Shown in pieces: positions 35,710 to 45,163 of a stretch of 64,000 nt of DNA; position 1 is the first letter of the stretch; each line of letters opens with the position of its first letter. Source of the stretch: Martinezella hainanensis. Its GTDB lineage: Bacteria > Pseudomonadota > Alphaproteobacteria > Rhizobiales > Rhizobiaceae. Made by a program: the position numbers and the translations under genes. Where the stretch lies: the NCBI RefSeq assembly GCF_900094555.1, contig NZ_FMAC01000011.1:62001-126000 (forward strand). The letters are read 5' to 3'. The notes under the pieces were generated by a model that saw only the letters and a program-made list of their open reading frames with translations, searched no databases and was not told where the DNA came from.

Positions 35710-35944
35710 GTCATGCTCTCCTTCATGATCTGCTGCGGAGAAACCGCCTGCAGCATAAAATTCTGGCCCAAGGGGCGGAAATTCTCCTGCCAAGGCCCGG
35801 AAAAGCCGGTTTTCAGCCGTTCTAGGAAGCAGTTTGGCAGTTCCTGTGCGGCGGAGTCGCCGAATCGATGGTGTGTCGCGGCACAAAATTCCGAATTTCC
35901 GGCTCCGTCCGACATTTCACCAATGAAGAACGGCCCATGCCGCT

Positions 35945-37318
35945 TCAACGCATGGCGTTCCGAACGTCCGGATCATCCAAAGTCTGATCGAGTGTCTTTC
36001 GCGTGCGTTCCAGGATCGCGTCTATGTCGCCGTCCGTGCAGCAAAGCGGCGGCGCGTATCCGAGCACGCCATGGGCGAATGCCCGAATGACGAGGCCATT
36101 ATCCCAGGCGCGGTCGAAAATCCTGCGGGCCGGCGCGGCAGCGCTTGGCAACGGTTTCTTCTTGACCTTGTCGACGACAAGCTCGACAGCGGCCAGCATC
36201 CCGCGACCGCGGACATCGCCGACCAGCGGATGATCACGCAGGCTTTCCAGCCCCGCCATCAGGCGCGCGCCTGCCTTGACGCCGTTTTCGAGAAGACCGC
36301 CTTCATAAAGCTTCAGCACCTCGAGCCCGACTGCAGCACTGACGGGATGGGCCGAATAGGTGTAGCCATGCCCGACCGCCGCATTGCCGGCGGCATCGGC
36401 GATGACATCATAGACGCGATCGGACATGAATACCGCGCCCATCGGCACATAGCCGGAGGTCAGGCCCTTGGCCGTCGTCATGAAGTCGGGAACGACTTCG
36501 TCATACGAACAGGCAAACAACGGACCGGTTCTGCCAAAGCCGGTGATGACCTCATCGGCGATGAAGAGGATCTCATATTGGCTGCAGAGATCGCGGATCG
36601 CCTTGAGCCAGCCTTTCGGCGGCACGATGACGCCGCCCGAGCCCTGGATCGGTTCGGCATAAAATGCCGCCACACGGTCGGCGCCGATAGCCTCGATCTT
36701 TGATTTGAGATCGGCGATCGACGCGGCAATGATCGCGTCCGCCTCTTCGCCGACCGGATTGCGATAGGGATAGGGCGAAGGGATCTTGTGCTGCCAATCG
36801 AAGGGGACACCGAAGCCGGCGTGAAATCCTGGCAGCGCCGTCAAACCGGCTCCGACCGTCGAGGAGCCGTGGTAGCCTTGCTCGATCGAGATGAACTGAT
36901 CGCGCTCCGGCTTGCCCCTAGCATGCCAGTAGTAGCGGACGAAACGCACCGTGCTGTCGACAGCGTCCGATCCGCCGAGCGTGAAGAAGACATGATTGAG
37001 ATCGCCGGGCGCCCGATCGGCGAGTTCAGCGGCAAGACGAATGGCGGCCTCGCAACCGATATCGAAATAGCCTGTCGCGTAGGGCAGTTCACGCATCTGA
37101 CGGGCAGCCGCCTCGACGATGCTCTCATGCCCGTAGCCGGCATTGACGCACCAGAGCCCGGCAAATCCATCGACAAGCTGATGGCCCGATGCATCGGTGA
37201 CGGTTGCGCCCTTTGCGGATCGTAACACCCGTACGCCCAGCTTTTCATGACCGCGATAGGATGAAACCGGATGGATGAGGTGCGCGCGATCGAGTTCGAT
37301 GAGCGAGTTGGCGAGCAT
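35945..37318 (-). CDS. Class III aminotransferase (omega-amino acid/amine:pyruvate type)
   Basis: This 457-residue PLP enzyme has Lys K284 in TTAKGLTSG (Schiff base) and D255 in FIADEVITGFGRTG, which binds the pyridine nitrogen. The N-terminal ELDRAHLIHPVSSYRGHE is typical of the SpuC / omega-amino acid:pyruvate group, which deaminates terminal amines such as putrescine, GABA or beta-alanine. The start at 37318 has GGAG eight bases upstream. It is 13 bp after the GNAT gene. The 235-bp gap to the HAD gene downstream holds no gene. It probably makes an aldehyde that a neighbouring ALDH oxidises. Confidence 0.88.
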   Translation of the reverse strand: MLANSLIELDRAHLIHPVSSYRGHEKLGVRVLRSAKGATVTDASGHQLVDGFAGLWCVNAGYGHESIVEAAARQMRELPYATGYFDIGCEAAIRLAAELADRAPGDLNHVFFTLGGSDAVDSTVRFVRYYWHARGKPERDQFISIEQGYHGSSTVGAGLTALPGFHAGFGVPFDWQHKIPSPYPYRNPVGEEADAIIAASIADLKSKIEAIGADRVAAFYAEPIQGSGGVIVPPKGWLKAIRDLCSQYEILFIADEVITGFGRTGPLFACSYDEVVPDFMTTAKGLTSGYVPMGAVFMSDRVYDVIADAAGNAAVGHGYTYSAHPVSAAVGLEVLKLYEGGLLENGVKAGARLMAGLESLRDHPLVGDVRGRGMLAAVELVVDKVKKKPLPSAAAPARRIFDRAWDNGLVIRAFAHGVLGYAPPLCCTDGDIDAILERTRKTLDQTLDDPDVRNAMR

Positions 37319-37331
37319 GATGATCTCCAGA

Positions 37332-38171
37332 CTATCCGAGGGCCTGATTGGCCAATGCAAATATTCTTGCGTCCTTGCCGGCCGCTGCAGCGCCAGCCGA
37401 CCGCCGCATCGCGATGCCGCCACCCACGTGGTTGAGGCCGATTTCTGCCAGCCAACCGGTCAAGCCCGAACCTTCGTTCGTATCGACACGCAGGAAGTCG
37501 CTCGACTTGCGAAGGGCGAGCGCCGTTATCAGCGATTTCGCATCCTCCGCATTCGATGCGACGACAGGCCCGATCACATCGCCGCGCCCAAAGGCGCGCA
37601 GCGCGCCAAAAGCCTCGACGCGGCCATGCCGCCGAATGACGAACAGTTGCGCGACGCCTACAAGAGCGTCGATCAACGTGCTGCGGTCGGCGCCGAAGGC
37701 TGCCTGATCGAGCGCCTTGATCGCGGAAAGGTCATCGGCGGTCGCAGCCTCGACATCTCCGGCGGGGATAAGGTCGGCAAGATGTCCCTGGTGCTGAAAG
37801 ATCTCGCCTTCGGCAACAAATCCGAGCTTGCGATACAGCGGCAGACCATCCGCCGTAGCAATGAGCCGCAAGGGCCGATCGCCGGCAAGCGCCATTGCCC
37901 TGTCCATGAGCTTGCGGCCAAGGCCGCGCCCGCGCAGGTTCTCGTCGACGATCACCATGTTGATTGTCGCGCAATCTTGCCCGTAGGGGGTCATCAGGAT
38001 GGTCCCTACGACATGACCCATCTCGTCCATGGCTGCCACGCCGTGGCTCAAGCGCAAGACCAGATGCCAGTCCTCGGCACGATGGGGCCACTTAGCCTGG
38101 CGCGAGAGGGCGAGTGCGCCGTCTACATGCTCCGGCGTGAAGCTGACCAGATTGATGTCGTCGGTTTGCAT
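37332..38171 (-). CDS. Two-domain GNAT acetyltransferase (copy 1)
   Basis: This 279-residue protein has an N-terminal GNAT domain (about 8-130), with the acetyl-CoA loop LRGRGLGRKLMDRA, and a C-terminal domain of about 135 residues (PAGDVEAATADDLSAIKALDQ to ALANQALG) like those fused to GNATs in the YitH/Acetyltransf_18 group. The stretch WPHRAEDW and the ends VIGPVVASNAEDA and ALANQALG are shared with the paralogue at 47824-48720. The start at 38171 has AAAGGAT upstream. It is first in the operon with the aminotransferase, HAD and ABC transporter. The substrate is unknown; an amine is plausible. Confidence 0.85.
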   Translation of the reverse strand: MQTDDINLVSFTPEHVDGALALSRQAKWPHRAEDWHLVLRLSHGVAAMDEMGHVVGTILMTPYGQDCATINMVIVDENLRGRGLGRKLMDRAMALAGDRPLRLIATADGLPLYRKLGFVAEGEIFQHQGHLADLIPAGDVEAATADDLSAIKALDQAAFGADRSTLIDALVGVAQLFVIRRHGRVEAFGALRAFGRGDVIGPVVASNAEDAKSLITALALRKSSDFLRVDTNEGSGLTGWLAEIGLNHVGGGIAMRRSAGAAAAGKDARIFALANQALG

Positions 38172-38491
38172 GAGGCATCCTTTCCTTGCCTCAAGTCTCC
38201 GCGATCCCCGCACGGCAGATCATCTGAAGCCGCCGGCCGTCGTGATATCTTTCACCGTAGCGAATACGATTGGCCGCATCTTATGCTGTTGATACTGTTT
38301 CGACGGCTCCCCAATGGTCCAAAAACAGCAAGGCGACAGGTGTCTGCTGCAACACTCTGCCAAAGCATGCCGCGCATACGAAACAATATGCTTTGCGGAG
38401 ACGCCAATTCGATCATGTCCGTCGCAGGACTTCAGCCTATGATCGTTTCAGTAGAGAACGCAGATGCCCTTTAGACAGAGGACGAACGGAC
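38172..38491. promoter_or_regulatory. Divergent regulatory region with 8-bp inverted repeat
   Basis: This 320-bp gap lies between the divergent GNAT and HAD transcripts and has no gene. CAAAGCAT (38361-38368) and ATGCTTTG (38388-38395) are perfect inverted arms, centre-to-centre 27 bp apart, and are a candidate operator for one of the local regulators. I see no clear sigma70 boxes or -24/-12 element. Confidence 0.4.
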
Positions 38492-39160
38492 ATGGCGCCT
38501 TTCCGGCCGAAATACATCACCTTCGATTGCTATGGCACGCTCATCAATTTCGAGATGGCCGAAGCGGCGCGCGACATTTATGGCTCCGGGCTCGATGAAG
38601 CGAGGATGCAGCAGTTTACAAAGAACTTCGCCGCCTATCGGCTGGACGAGATTCTCGGTGACTGGAAGCCCTATGCCGATGTCGTTCACAACGCCATCGA
38701 GCGGACCTGCCGCGCCAATGGCGTCAAGTTTCGCGCGGAAGACGCCAAGGCGATCTATGAGCGCGTACCCGGTTGGGGGCCGCATCCCGATGTGCCGGCC
38801 GGACTGGTGAAGGTTGCCAAGGAAATCCCGCTGGTGATCCTCTCCAACGCGATGAACAGCCAGATCATGTCGAATGTCGACAAGCTCGGCGCGCCTTTCC
38901 ATGCCGTCTATACGGCAGAGCAGGCCAATGCCTATAAGCCGCGCTTCAAGGCCTTTGAGTATATGTTCGACATGCTGGGTTGCGGGCCGGAGGACATCCT
39001 GCATTGCTCGTCTTCTTTCCGTTACGATCTGATGTCGGCGCATGATCTCGGCGTCAAGAACAAGGTCTGGGTCAACCGTGGCCACGAACCGGCAAATCCC
39101 TATTACGGCTATGTCGAGATTGCGGACATATCCGGCCTGGCCGGCGTCGTTGGGCTATAA
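38492..39160 (+). CDS. HAD-superfamily hydrolase, haloacid dehalogenase type II-like (copy 2)
   Basis: This 222-residue protein has motif I FDCYGTLINFE, Arg in NFAAYRLDEIL, motif II LSNAMN, Lys in ANAYKPRFKAF and motif III HCSSSFRYDLMSAHDLG. The SSSFRYD stretch corresponds to the Ser-Ser-Asn...Asp cluster of (S)-2-haloacid dehalogenases. It shares family but modest sequence identity with copy 1. The start ATG at 38492 is the first in frame with family similarity. It is 15 bp upstream of the FAD oxidase gene, with which it forms a two-gene unit divergent from the GNAT operon. Confidence 0.83.
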   Translation: MAPFRPKYITFDCYGTLINFEMAEAARDIYGSGLDEARMQQFTKNFAAYRLDEILGDWKPYADVVHNAIERTCRANGVKFRAEDAKAIYERVPGWGPHPDVPAGLVKVAKEIPLVILSNAMNSQIMSNVDKLGAPFHAVYTAEQANAYKPRFKAFEYMFDMLGCGPEDILHCSSSFRYDLMSAHDLGVKNKVWVNRGHEPANPYYGYVEIADISGLAGVVGL

Positions 39161-39175
39161 GAGAAGGACGGCCTC

Positions 39176-40450
39176 ATGAAATTCGTCTCCTATTGGCACG
39201 ATACAGCGCCGATCTTTGCCGGAGGCCGGCAAGGCCCGGTCGAAGGGCGATACGACGCCTGTGTCATAGGAGCCGGTTTCACGGGACTGTCCGCGGCTCG
39301 GCAGCTGGCCAAGGCTGGCGCCAGAGTCGTGGTGCTTGAAGCCGAGCGCGTCGGCTGGGGCGCGTCGGGCCGCAATGGCGGTCATCTGAACAATGGCCTT
39401 GCCCACAGTTATCCGGCTGCCAGGGCCGAACTTGGCAAGGACAGGGCGATCGCGCTCTATAAGGCGCTCGACGCCTCCATCGATACGATCGAGGCGCTTG
39501 TCGCCGAGGAAGGCATCGATTGCAATTTTCGCCGGGCGGGAAAGCTGAAGCTGGCATCGAAACCGCAGCATTTCGGATCGATTGCCCGCAATTTCGAAGC
39601 CGTTCATGCCGAAGTCGATGCGGATACGGCGTTGCTTACGCCAGACGATCTCAAACAGGAGATCGGCTCGCCCTTCCACGGCGCGATGCTCTTCAAGAAA
39701 AGCGCGATGATGCACATGGGCCGCTATGCGGTCGGCCTTGCGGATGCTGCCGTGCGCCATGGTGCTGTAATTCATGAAGCAGCGCCTGTGACGAACAAGA
39801 TCCAGGAGAATGGCCGTCATCGATTGGTGACGCCGCGTGGCGAGATCACGGCCGACAATGTGCTGGTGGCAACCGGCGCCTACACGACCCCGAATTTCGG
39901 CTATTTCCGCCGGCGGATCATCTCGGTCGGCAGCTTCCTGATCGCAACCCGGCCGCTAACGGCCGATGAGATCGCGTCGGTCATGCCGGGAAACCGCACC
40001 TGCGTCACCTCGATGAACATCGGCAATTATTTCCGCTTGTCGCCCGACAACCGGTTGCTGTTCGGCGGGCGGGCACGATTTTCCGCTACCTCCGATCATC
40101 GCTCCGACGCCAAGAGCGGTGCAATCCTGAAAGCGGGTCTCGCCGAAATCTTCCCGCAACTTGCCGGTATCGATGTGGATTATTGCTGGGGCGGTCTCGT
40201 CGACATGACCAAGGATCGTTATCCGCGCGCCGGCTATCATGATGGAAACTGGTATGCGATGGGTTATTCCGGCCATGGCGCGCAACTGTCGACGCATCTC
40301 GGCATGATCATGGCCGATGCCATGCTCGGCCGCGAAGACCGTAACCCCATGAAGGACGTCGACTGGCCGGCCGTGCCTGGCCATTTCGGCAAGCCATGGT
40401 TCCTGCCGCTGGTAGGTCTCTATTACAAGATGCTGGACAGGTTCGGATGA
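39176..40450 (+). CDS. FAD-dependent oxidoreductase, DAO family (PuuB-like amine oxidase)
   Basis: The 424-residue flavoprotein begins with the PuuB-like lead SYWHDTAP, followed by the Rossmann motif ACVIGAGFTGLSAARQLAKAG (about 29-49) and the WGASGRNGGHLNNGL flavin loop. The C-terminal part has KDRYPRAGYHDGNWYAMGYSGHGAQLS. Relatives oxidise gamma-glutamylputrescine or similar modified amines to aldehydes. No glutamylputrescine synthetase is in the window, but two acetyltransferases are, so an N-acetylated amine is a possible substrate (inference). It is translated with the upstream HAD gene. Confidence 0.85.
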   Translation: MKFVSYWHDTAPIFAGGRQGPVEGRYDACVIGAGFTGLSAARQLAKAGARVVVLEAERVGWGASGRNGGHLNNGLAHSYPAARAELGKDRAIALYKALDASIDTIEALVAEEGIDCNFRRAGKLKLASKPQHFGSIARNFEAVHAEVDADTALLTPDDLKQEIGSPFHGAMLFKKSAMMHMGRYAVGLADAAVRHGAVIHEAAPVTNKIQENGRHRLVTPRGEITADNVLVATGAYTTPNFGYFRRRIISVGSFLIATRPLTADEIASVMPGNRTCVTSMNIGNYFRLSPDNRLLFGGRARFSATSDHRSDAKSGAILKAGLAEIFPQLAGIDVDYCWGGLVDMTKDRYPRAGYHDGNWYAMGYSGHGAQLSTHLGMIMADAMLGREDRNPMKDVDWPAVPGHFGKPWFLPLVGLYYKMLDRFG

Positions 40451-40480
40451 TGACGACAGTCAGGCTCTGATTTGCCGGTC

Positions 40481-40828
40481 CTAGACGTCTTGAAGGGGAC
40501 GATCCTGACCGGCGATCAATCCGGTCGAAACCACAGTCTCGAAATATTCGACCTTCAGATCGAAGGAGCGCAACAGTTTCTGCGTGCTCGGCTTCACCAC
40601 CGCATCGTCAAAATCGCCTTTGCCGAAATGACCGGCGGAGGCCATGTCCGCCCAAAAGCTCATGACCACCAGTTCATGGTTTTCGCCTCGCACCTTGCGG
40701 GCGAGGGTTGCGCCAAGGTGGCCGGGCAGTTGCGCCATTTCAACGAAAGTTGTGGTTTCAAGGTGCTTCGCATAGGCGGTCAGGACTTCGTCAGAACCTG
40801 CGACGGCTCGCCAAAAACGAATGATCAT
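40481..40828 (-). CDS. Small antibiotic-biosynthesis-monooxygenase-like (ABM/DABB fold) protein
   Basis: This 115-residue protein starts at 40828 with GGAGTTGAC just before the ATG; the longer frame to 40894 is not supported. The sequence MIIRFWRAVAGSDEVLTAY...FVEMAQLPGHLGATLARKV...ELVVMSFWADMASAGHFG fits the dimeric alpha+beta barrel pattern, with the Trp-containing SFWADMASA helix. Such proteins may be monooxygenases, isomerases or heme-binding; the role here is unknown. It is convergent with the FAD oxidase and 202 bp after the semialdehyde dehydrogenase; the gap has only a CCGCAA/TTGCGG hairpin (40919-40940). Confidence 0.65.
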   Translation of the reverse strand: MIIRFWRAVAGSDEVLTAYAKHLETTTFVEMAQLPGHLGATLARKVRGENHELVVMSFWADMASAGHFGKGDFDDAVVKPSTQKLLRSFDLKVEYFETVVSTGLIAGQDRPLQDV

Positions 40829-41030
40829 GTCAACTCCATATTCCAATAGCGCCCGACGTCCGCTCTCGGATTTCGCCGGCCGGTGCACGGTCATGATCTA
40901 TGCACCACTTTCGCTGTGCCGCAATCGCAATTCCTTGCGGAGGATCGAACTGGCCTCATGAAGATGATGGGCCAGAGCTGACATTGGATATGATCGCGTC
41001 ATAATTGTTGGGACGAGCGTGCCGCCATAT

Positions 41031-42488
41031 CTAGGCAAGTCCGCCCATGTGAAAGCTCTTCATTTCGAGATATTCCTCGATACCGGCTTGTGCACCCTCG
41101 CGGCCGATGCCGGATTGCTTGATGCCGCCGAAGGGGGCGACTTCCATGGAAACGGAGCCGGTGTTGAGCCCGACCATGCCGAATTCCAGGGCCTCGCCGA
41201 CGCGCCAGGCGCGCTTGAGATTGTCGGTATAGAAATAGGACGCCAATCCAAAGGGCGTGCCGTTGGCGATCGCGATCGCCTCGTCTTCGGTCTCAAAGCG
41301 GAAGAGCGGCGCCACCGGCCCGAACGTTTCTTCGCCGGCAAGCTCCATCTCCGTCGTCGCCCCGGTCAGGACGATCGGCGCCGTATATTGCCTGCCGTCG
41401 GGTAGCTGTCGAGCCGATGTGATGATCTTGGCACCCTTTGCCAACGCGTCGCGGACATGCCGGTCGATCTTTTCGATCGCTGCTTGGTTGATCATCGGGC
41501 CGATCGATACGCCGGCCTCGGTGCCGGGACCGACCTTCATGGCATCGACCTTTGCCTTCAGTTTCGCCGCGAAGGCATCGTAGACGCCCGATTGCACGAG
41601 GAGCCGGTTGGCGCAGACGCAGGTCTGGCCGCCATTGCGGAACTTGGAGGCGAGCGCGCCTTCAACAGCGAGATCGAGATCGGCGTCGTCAAAGACGATG
41701 AACGGCGCGTTGCCGCCGAGTTCGAGGCTGAGCCGCTTGATGCTGTCGGCAGCACCGCGCATCAGGAGCGAGCCGACCCTGGTCGAGCCGGTGAAGGAGA
41801 TCTTGCGTACGGTTTCGTTGCGCATGATCTCGTTGCCAATCTCGGCCGGCATGCCCGTGACGATATTGATGACGCCTGCCGGTATGCCGGCGCGTTCGGC
41901 CAGCACCCCGAGCGCCAACGCAGAATAGGGAGTGAATTCCGAGGGCTTGATGACGACCGTGCAGCCGGCGGCAAGGGCCGGCGCGACCTTGCGGGTGATC
42001 ATCGCATTGGGAAAATTCCAGGGCGTGATGATGCCGCAGACGCCGACCGGCTCCTTGAGCACGATGATGCGGCGATCAGGCGTGGGGGAAGGTATCGTGT
42101 GGCCGTTGATGCGGCGGGCCTCCTCGGCGAACCACTTCACGAATGAGGCGCCGTAGCGGATTTCGCCACGCGCTTCGTCGAGCGGCTTGCCCTGTTCCGT
42201 CGTCAGAATAAGGGCAAGATCGTCGACATTCTCAAGCATGAGATCGTGCCAGGTTTCGAGAAGTGCAGCACGTTCCGCATTGGTCTTGCGCTTCCAGCTG
42301 CGCTGCGCGCGCTCGGCGGCGGTGATTGCATTGCGCGTTTCTGCCGAACCCATATCGGGCACGGTGCCGATCGCAGCCTGTTTGGCCGGGTCGTGAACAT
42401 CCACCGTCGCGCCTGAGGCCGCGGCAATCCAGGCCCCGTCGATCAATCCCATCTCACGGAAAAGCTGCTTGTCTTTCAAATTCAACAT
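41031..42488 (-). CDS. gabD: Succinate-semialdehyde dehydrogenase-type aldehyde dehydrogenase
   Basis: This 485-residue ALDH has E256 in LSLELGGNAPF and nucleophile C290 in RNGGQTCVCANR. The TPWNFPNAMITRKVAPALAAGCTVVIKPSEFTP segment and overall length are typical of GabD, which oxidises succinate semialdehyde to succinate with NADP. The paired Cys at 290/292 seen in many GabD proteins is present. It would complete a GABA route starting with the class III aminotransferase. It is the last clear member of a six-gene minus-strand operon, 15 bp after the isopropylmalate/tartrate dehydrogenase-like gene. Confidence 0.87.
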   Translation of the reverse strand: MLNLKDKQLFREMGLIDGAWIAAASGATVDVHDPAKQAAIGTVPDMGSAETRNAITAAERAQRSWKRKTNAERAALLETWHDLMLENVDDLALILTTEQGKPLDEARGEIRYGASFVKWFAEEARRINGHTIPSPTPDRRIIVLKEPVGVCGIITPWNFPNAMITRKVAPALAAGCTVVIKPSEFTPYSALALGVLAERAGIPAGVINIVTGMPAEIGNEIMRNETVRKISFTGSTRVGSLLMRGAADSIKRLSLELGGNAPFIVFDDADLDLAVEGALASKFRNGGQTCVCANRLLVQSGVYDAFAAKLKAKVDAMKVGPGTEAGVSIGPMINQAAIEKIDRHVRDALAKGAKIITSARQLPDGRQYTAPIVLTGATTEMELAGEETFGPVAPLFRFETEDEAIAIANGTPFGLASYFYTDNLKRAWRVGEALEFGMVGLNTGSVSMEVAPFGGIKQSGIGREGAQAGIEEYLEMKSFHMGGLA

Positions 42489-42503
42489 GAGGTCCCTCTG
42501 ATG

Positions 42504-43547
42504 TCAGGAGAGCGCGGCAATGATGCCGGCGGTGATGGTTTCGGTGCGATCCTTGCCGGGACTGATGCCGATGCCGCGCGCCGTTGCCGTCTCCATGGCC
42601 GCGATGATGCGGGCGGCCGCATCCTTCTCGCCCAGATGATCGAGCATCATCGCTCCCGACCAGATGGCGGCAATCGGATTGGCGATGCCGAGCCCGGCAA
42701 TATCCGGAGCCGAACCGTGAACCGGTTCGAACATGGAAGGTGCGTCGCGCCGTGGATTGATATTGGCCGAAGCCGCAAATCCAAGGCCGCCCTGAATGGC
42801 GGCACCAAGATCCGTCAGGATATCGCCGAACAGGTTGGAGGCGACGACGACGTCAAGGCTTTCCGGCGCCATCACCATGCGCGCCGCCATGGCGTCGATG
42901 TGATAGCTCGAAACCTCGACATCAGGAAATTCGGCCGAGAGCCTGTCCGTGATTTCATCCCAAAAGACCATCGAATATTTTTGGGCGTTGGACTTGGTGA
43001 CGGAGGCAAGCTTGCCGCGCCGGCTGCGCGCCTGCTCGAAGCCGAAACGAAGGATCCGCTCGACACCCGTGCGGGTAAAGATCGACGTCTCCACCGCAAC
43101 TTCATCGTTCGTGCCTTGATGGACGCGGCCGCCGGCGCCCGAATATTCGCCCTCGGTGTTTTCGCGGATGCAAAGAATGTCGAATGCCTCCGCCCGCAAC
43201 GGTCCCTGTACCCCCGGTAGAAGCCGGTGCGGCCGGATATTGGCATATTGCACGAAGGCCTTGCGGATCGGCAGCAGCAGGCCATGCAGGGAGACCGCAT
43301 CCGGCACTTCCGCTGGCCAGCCGACCGCACCGAGCAGGATGGCGTCGAATGTCCGCAACGTCTCGATCCCGTCTTCGGGCATCATCCGCCCGGTCTTCCG
43401 GTAGAATTCGCATGACCAGGGAAATTCGGTGCCGTTCAATGCGAAACCGCAAGTTTTGGCCGCGACCTGCAGCACCGACCATGCGGCGTCCGTCACGTCC
43501 CGGCCGATGCCGTCGCCGGGGATCAGGGCAATGGAATAGGTCTTCAT
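42504..43547 (-). CDS. Isocitrate/isopropylmalate dehydrogenase family protein, tartrate dehydrogenase (TtuC)-like
   Basis: The 347-residue beta-decarboxylating dehydrogenase begins MKTYSIALIPGDGIGRDV. It has IRENTEGEYSGAGGR, the metal-binding Asp pair region SNLFGDILTDLGAAIQGGLG and EPVHGSAPDIAG, all standard for the family. The sequence is of the TtuC/DmlA group, which uses tartrate or D-malate with NAD and Mn. In this operon it could process a 2-hydroxy dicarboxylate from the main pathway. The frame runs on upstream to 43823 but overlaps the next gene; the ATG at 43547 fits the family start. Confidence 0.85.
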   Translation of the reverse strand: MKTYSIALIPGDGIGRDVTDAAWSVLQVAAKTCGFALNGTEFPWSCEFYRKTGRMMPEDGIETLRTFDAILLGAVGWPAEVPDAVSLHGLLLPIRKAFVQYANIRPHRLLPGVQGPLRAEAFDILCIRENTEGEYSGAGGRVHQGTNDEVAVETSIFTRTGVERILRFGFEQARSRRGKLASVTKSNAQKYSMVFWDEITDRLSAEFPDVEVSSYHIDAMAARMVMAPESLDVVVASNLFGDILTDLGAAIQGGLGFAASANINPRRDAPSMFEPVHGSAPDIAGLGIANPIAAIWSGAMMLDHLGEKDAAARIIAAMETATARGIGISPGKDRTETITAGIIAALS

Positions 43548-43560
43548 GGCTTCATATCCC

Positions 43561-45024
43561 TCAAAGGCTGATGAGCACGCTCTTCGTCTTGCGGTTGGCG
43601 AGATAGGCCTCGCGCCCCAGATCCTTGCCGATGCCGGAGCGCTTGTAGCCGCCGGTCGGCAGAATATGATCTCGCGAGCGGCTGTAGCGATTAACCCAGA
43701 TCGTACCCGCCTGGATCTGACGGCTGAGGCGGATGGTGCGCGAAACGTCCGATGTAAACAGGCCTGCAGCAAGTCCATAGGTCGGGTGATCGGCAAGAGC
43801 CATCGCTTCCTCCTCGTCCTCAAAGGTCTGCAGCGTCAGGACCGGCCCGAAGATTTCCTCGAGAATGGCTGGAGACGACGGATCGAGATCGGTCAAAAGT
43901 GTCGGCTCGTAGAAATAGCCTGACCGGTCCATGGGCTTGCCGCCGGCGATACAACGGCCGCCTTCGTTGATTGCGGCGGCGACGATCGCGTCGATCCGGT
44001 CGCGCTGACGCTGGGAGATGATCGGCGAATAGCGTGTCGCCGCATCCCAGGTGGGGCCAGCCCCAACGTCGGCCATCCGCGTGATGAGCGCTTGCGTAAA
44101 CTCTCCGGCCACGCTCGCCTCCACGATCACGCGTGTCGCGGCGACGCAAGCCTGGCCGGCGTTGAAGAGAAGGCTGCCGGCGATCGCATCGGCGGCTTTC
44201 GAAAGATCGGCGTCCTTGAAGACGATCTGCGGGCTCTTGCCGCCAAGCTCGAGCGTCACGGGCTTGATGCCGGAGCGGGCGATATTCTCCATGATCGCCG
44301 ACCCGGCGCGCGTCGAGCCGGTGAAGCTGACCTTGGCGATGTCGGGATGGCCGGTGAGCGCCGTACCGGTGGTGAGCCCGTCTCCGAGGACGACGTTGAA
44401 GAGGCCGGCGGGCAGTCCGGCTCTGATGGCAAGCTCGGCCAGGTAGACAGTCGAAAACGGCGTCATCTCCGAGGGCTTGAGGACGACGGCATTGCCGGCA
44501 GCGAGCGCTGGGCCGAGCTTCCAGCCGGCCATGGAGACCGGAAAGTTCCACGGCGTGATCGCGCCGACGACGCCATAGGGTTCGCTGAGGATCATGCCGA
44601 AGGTCTTGTCATCGGTCGGCACGACATCGCTGCCTTCCTTGTCGGCGAATTCGGCAAAGAAGCGGATCTGCTCGGCGGTGACCGCAATGTCTCCTGCCGC
44701 CAACTGACTGATCAGTCGGGTGGAGGACAAAGCCTCCAGTCGAGCAAGCGTTTCCGTCTCAGCCTGGATCAGATCGGCCCAGGCATGCATCACCCGGACG
44801 CGCTCTCGCGGGCGCATGCCGCCCCAGTTGCTTGCCTTCAATGCCGCCTTGGCCGATTCGACCGCCCGGTCCACCATCTCGGGACTTGCAATCGGGCAGC
44901 CTGCGTAGGGCTTGCCATCGGAGGGTCTGTGCATCTCTATCGCGCCGGGAGCTTCAACAAGCTCCCCGCCAATGAAATGGCCGATGGGCAACGGCAATGT
45001 GTCGGGATCGAAACTCAAGCTCAT
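43561..45024 (-). CDS. Aldehyde dehydrogenase, amino-aldehyde/betaine-aldehyde-like
   Basis: The 487-residue ALDH has E259 in VTLELGGKSPQ and C293 in NAGQACVAATR. The start at 45024 is preceded by AAAGAG; an ATG seven codons earlier (45045) is possible. Its partner genes (FAD amine oxidase, aminotransferase) produce aldehydes, so it may oxidise an acylated amino-aldehyde. It lies 139 bp after the cupin gene and 13 bp before the TtuC-like gene, in the same orientation. Together with the GabD-type enzyme this gives the island two distinct ALDHs. Confidence 0.85.
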   Translation of the reverse strand: MSLSFDPDTLPLPIGHFIGGELVEAPGAIEMHRPSDGKPYAGCPIASPEMVDRAVESAKAALKASNWGGMRPRERVRVMHAWADLIQAETETLARLEALSSTRLISQLAAGDIAVTAEQIRFFAEFADKEGSDVVPTDDKTFGMILSEPYGVVGAITPWNFPVSMAGWKLGPALAAGNAVVLKPSEMTPFSTVYLAELAIRAGLPAGLFNVVLGDGLTTGTALTGHPDIAKVSFTGSTRAGSAIMENIARSGIKPVTLELGGKSPQIVFKDADLSKAADAIAGSLLFNAGQACVAATRVIVEASVAGEFTQALITRMADVGAGPTWDAATRYSPIISQRQRDRIDAIVAAAINEGGRCIAGGKPMDRSGYFYEPTLLTDLDPSSPAILEEIFGPVLTLQTFEDEEEAMALADHPTYGLAAGLFTSDVSRTIRLSRQIQAGTIWVNRYSRSRDHILPTGGYKRSGIGKDLGREAYLANRKTKSVLISL

Positions 45025-45163
45025 GGGAAGCTCTTTCTGAGACATTTGCCAAAGCCTAGCGCCGGCTTACGAGCAGCTTGCTTCGTATGCCGGCGGGCAT
45101 GCCGACGAATCTTGCGTTTTGGCGAGGGCGAACAGTGATTTCTGTTGCGGCCGCGCGCAGCCT

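Noticed and set aside
35713..36090. 125-codon plus-strand frame in the gap between HAD and aminotransferase genes
   Set aside because: Overlaps the aminotransferase 3' end antisense and shows no protein-like features.
38260..38290. Possible sigma54 -24/-12 promoter in the GNAT/HAD divergent region
   Set aside because: The GG to GC spacing is one base too long and the -12 element is poor.
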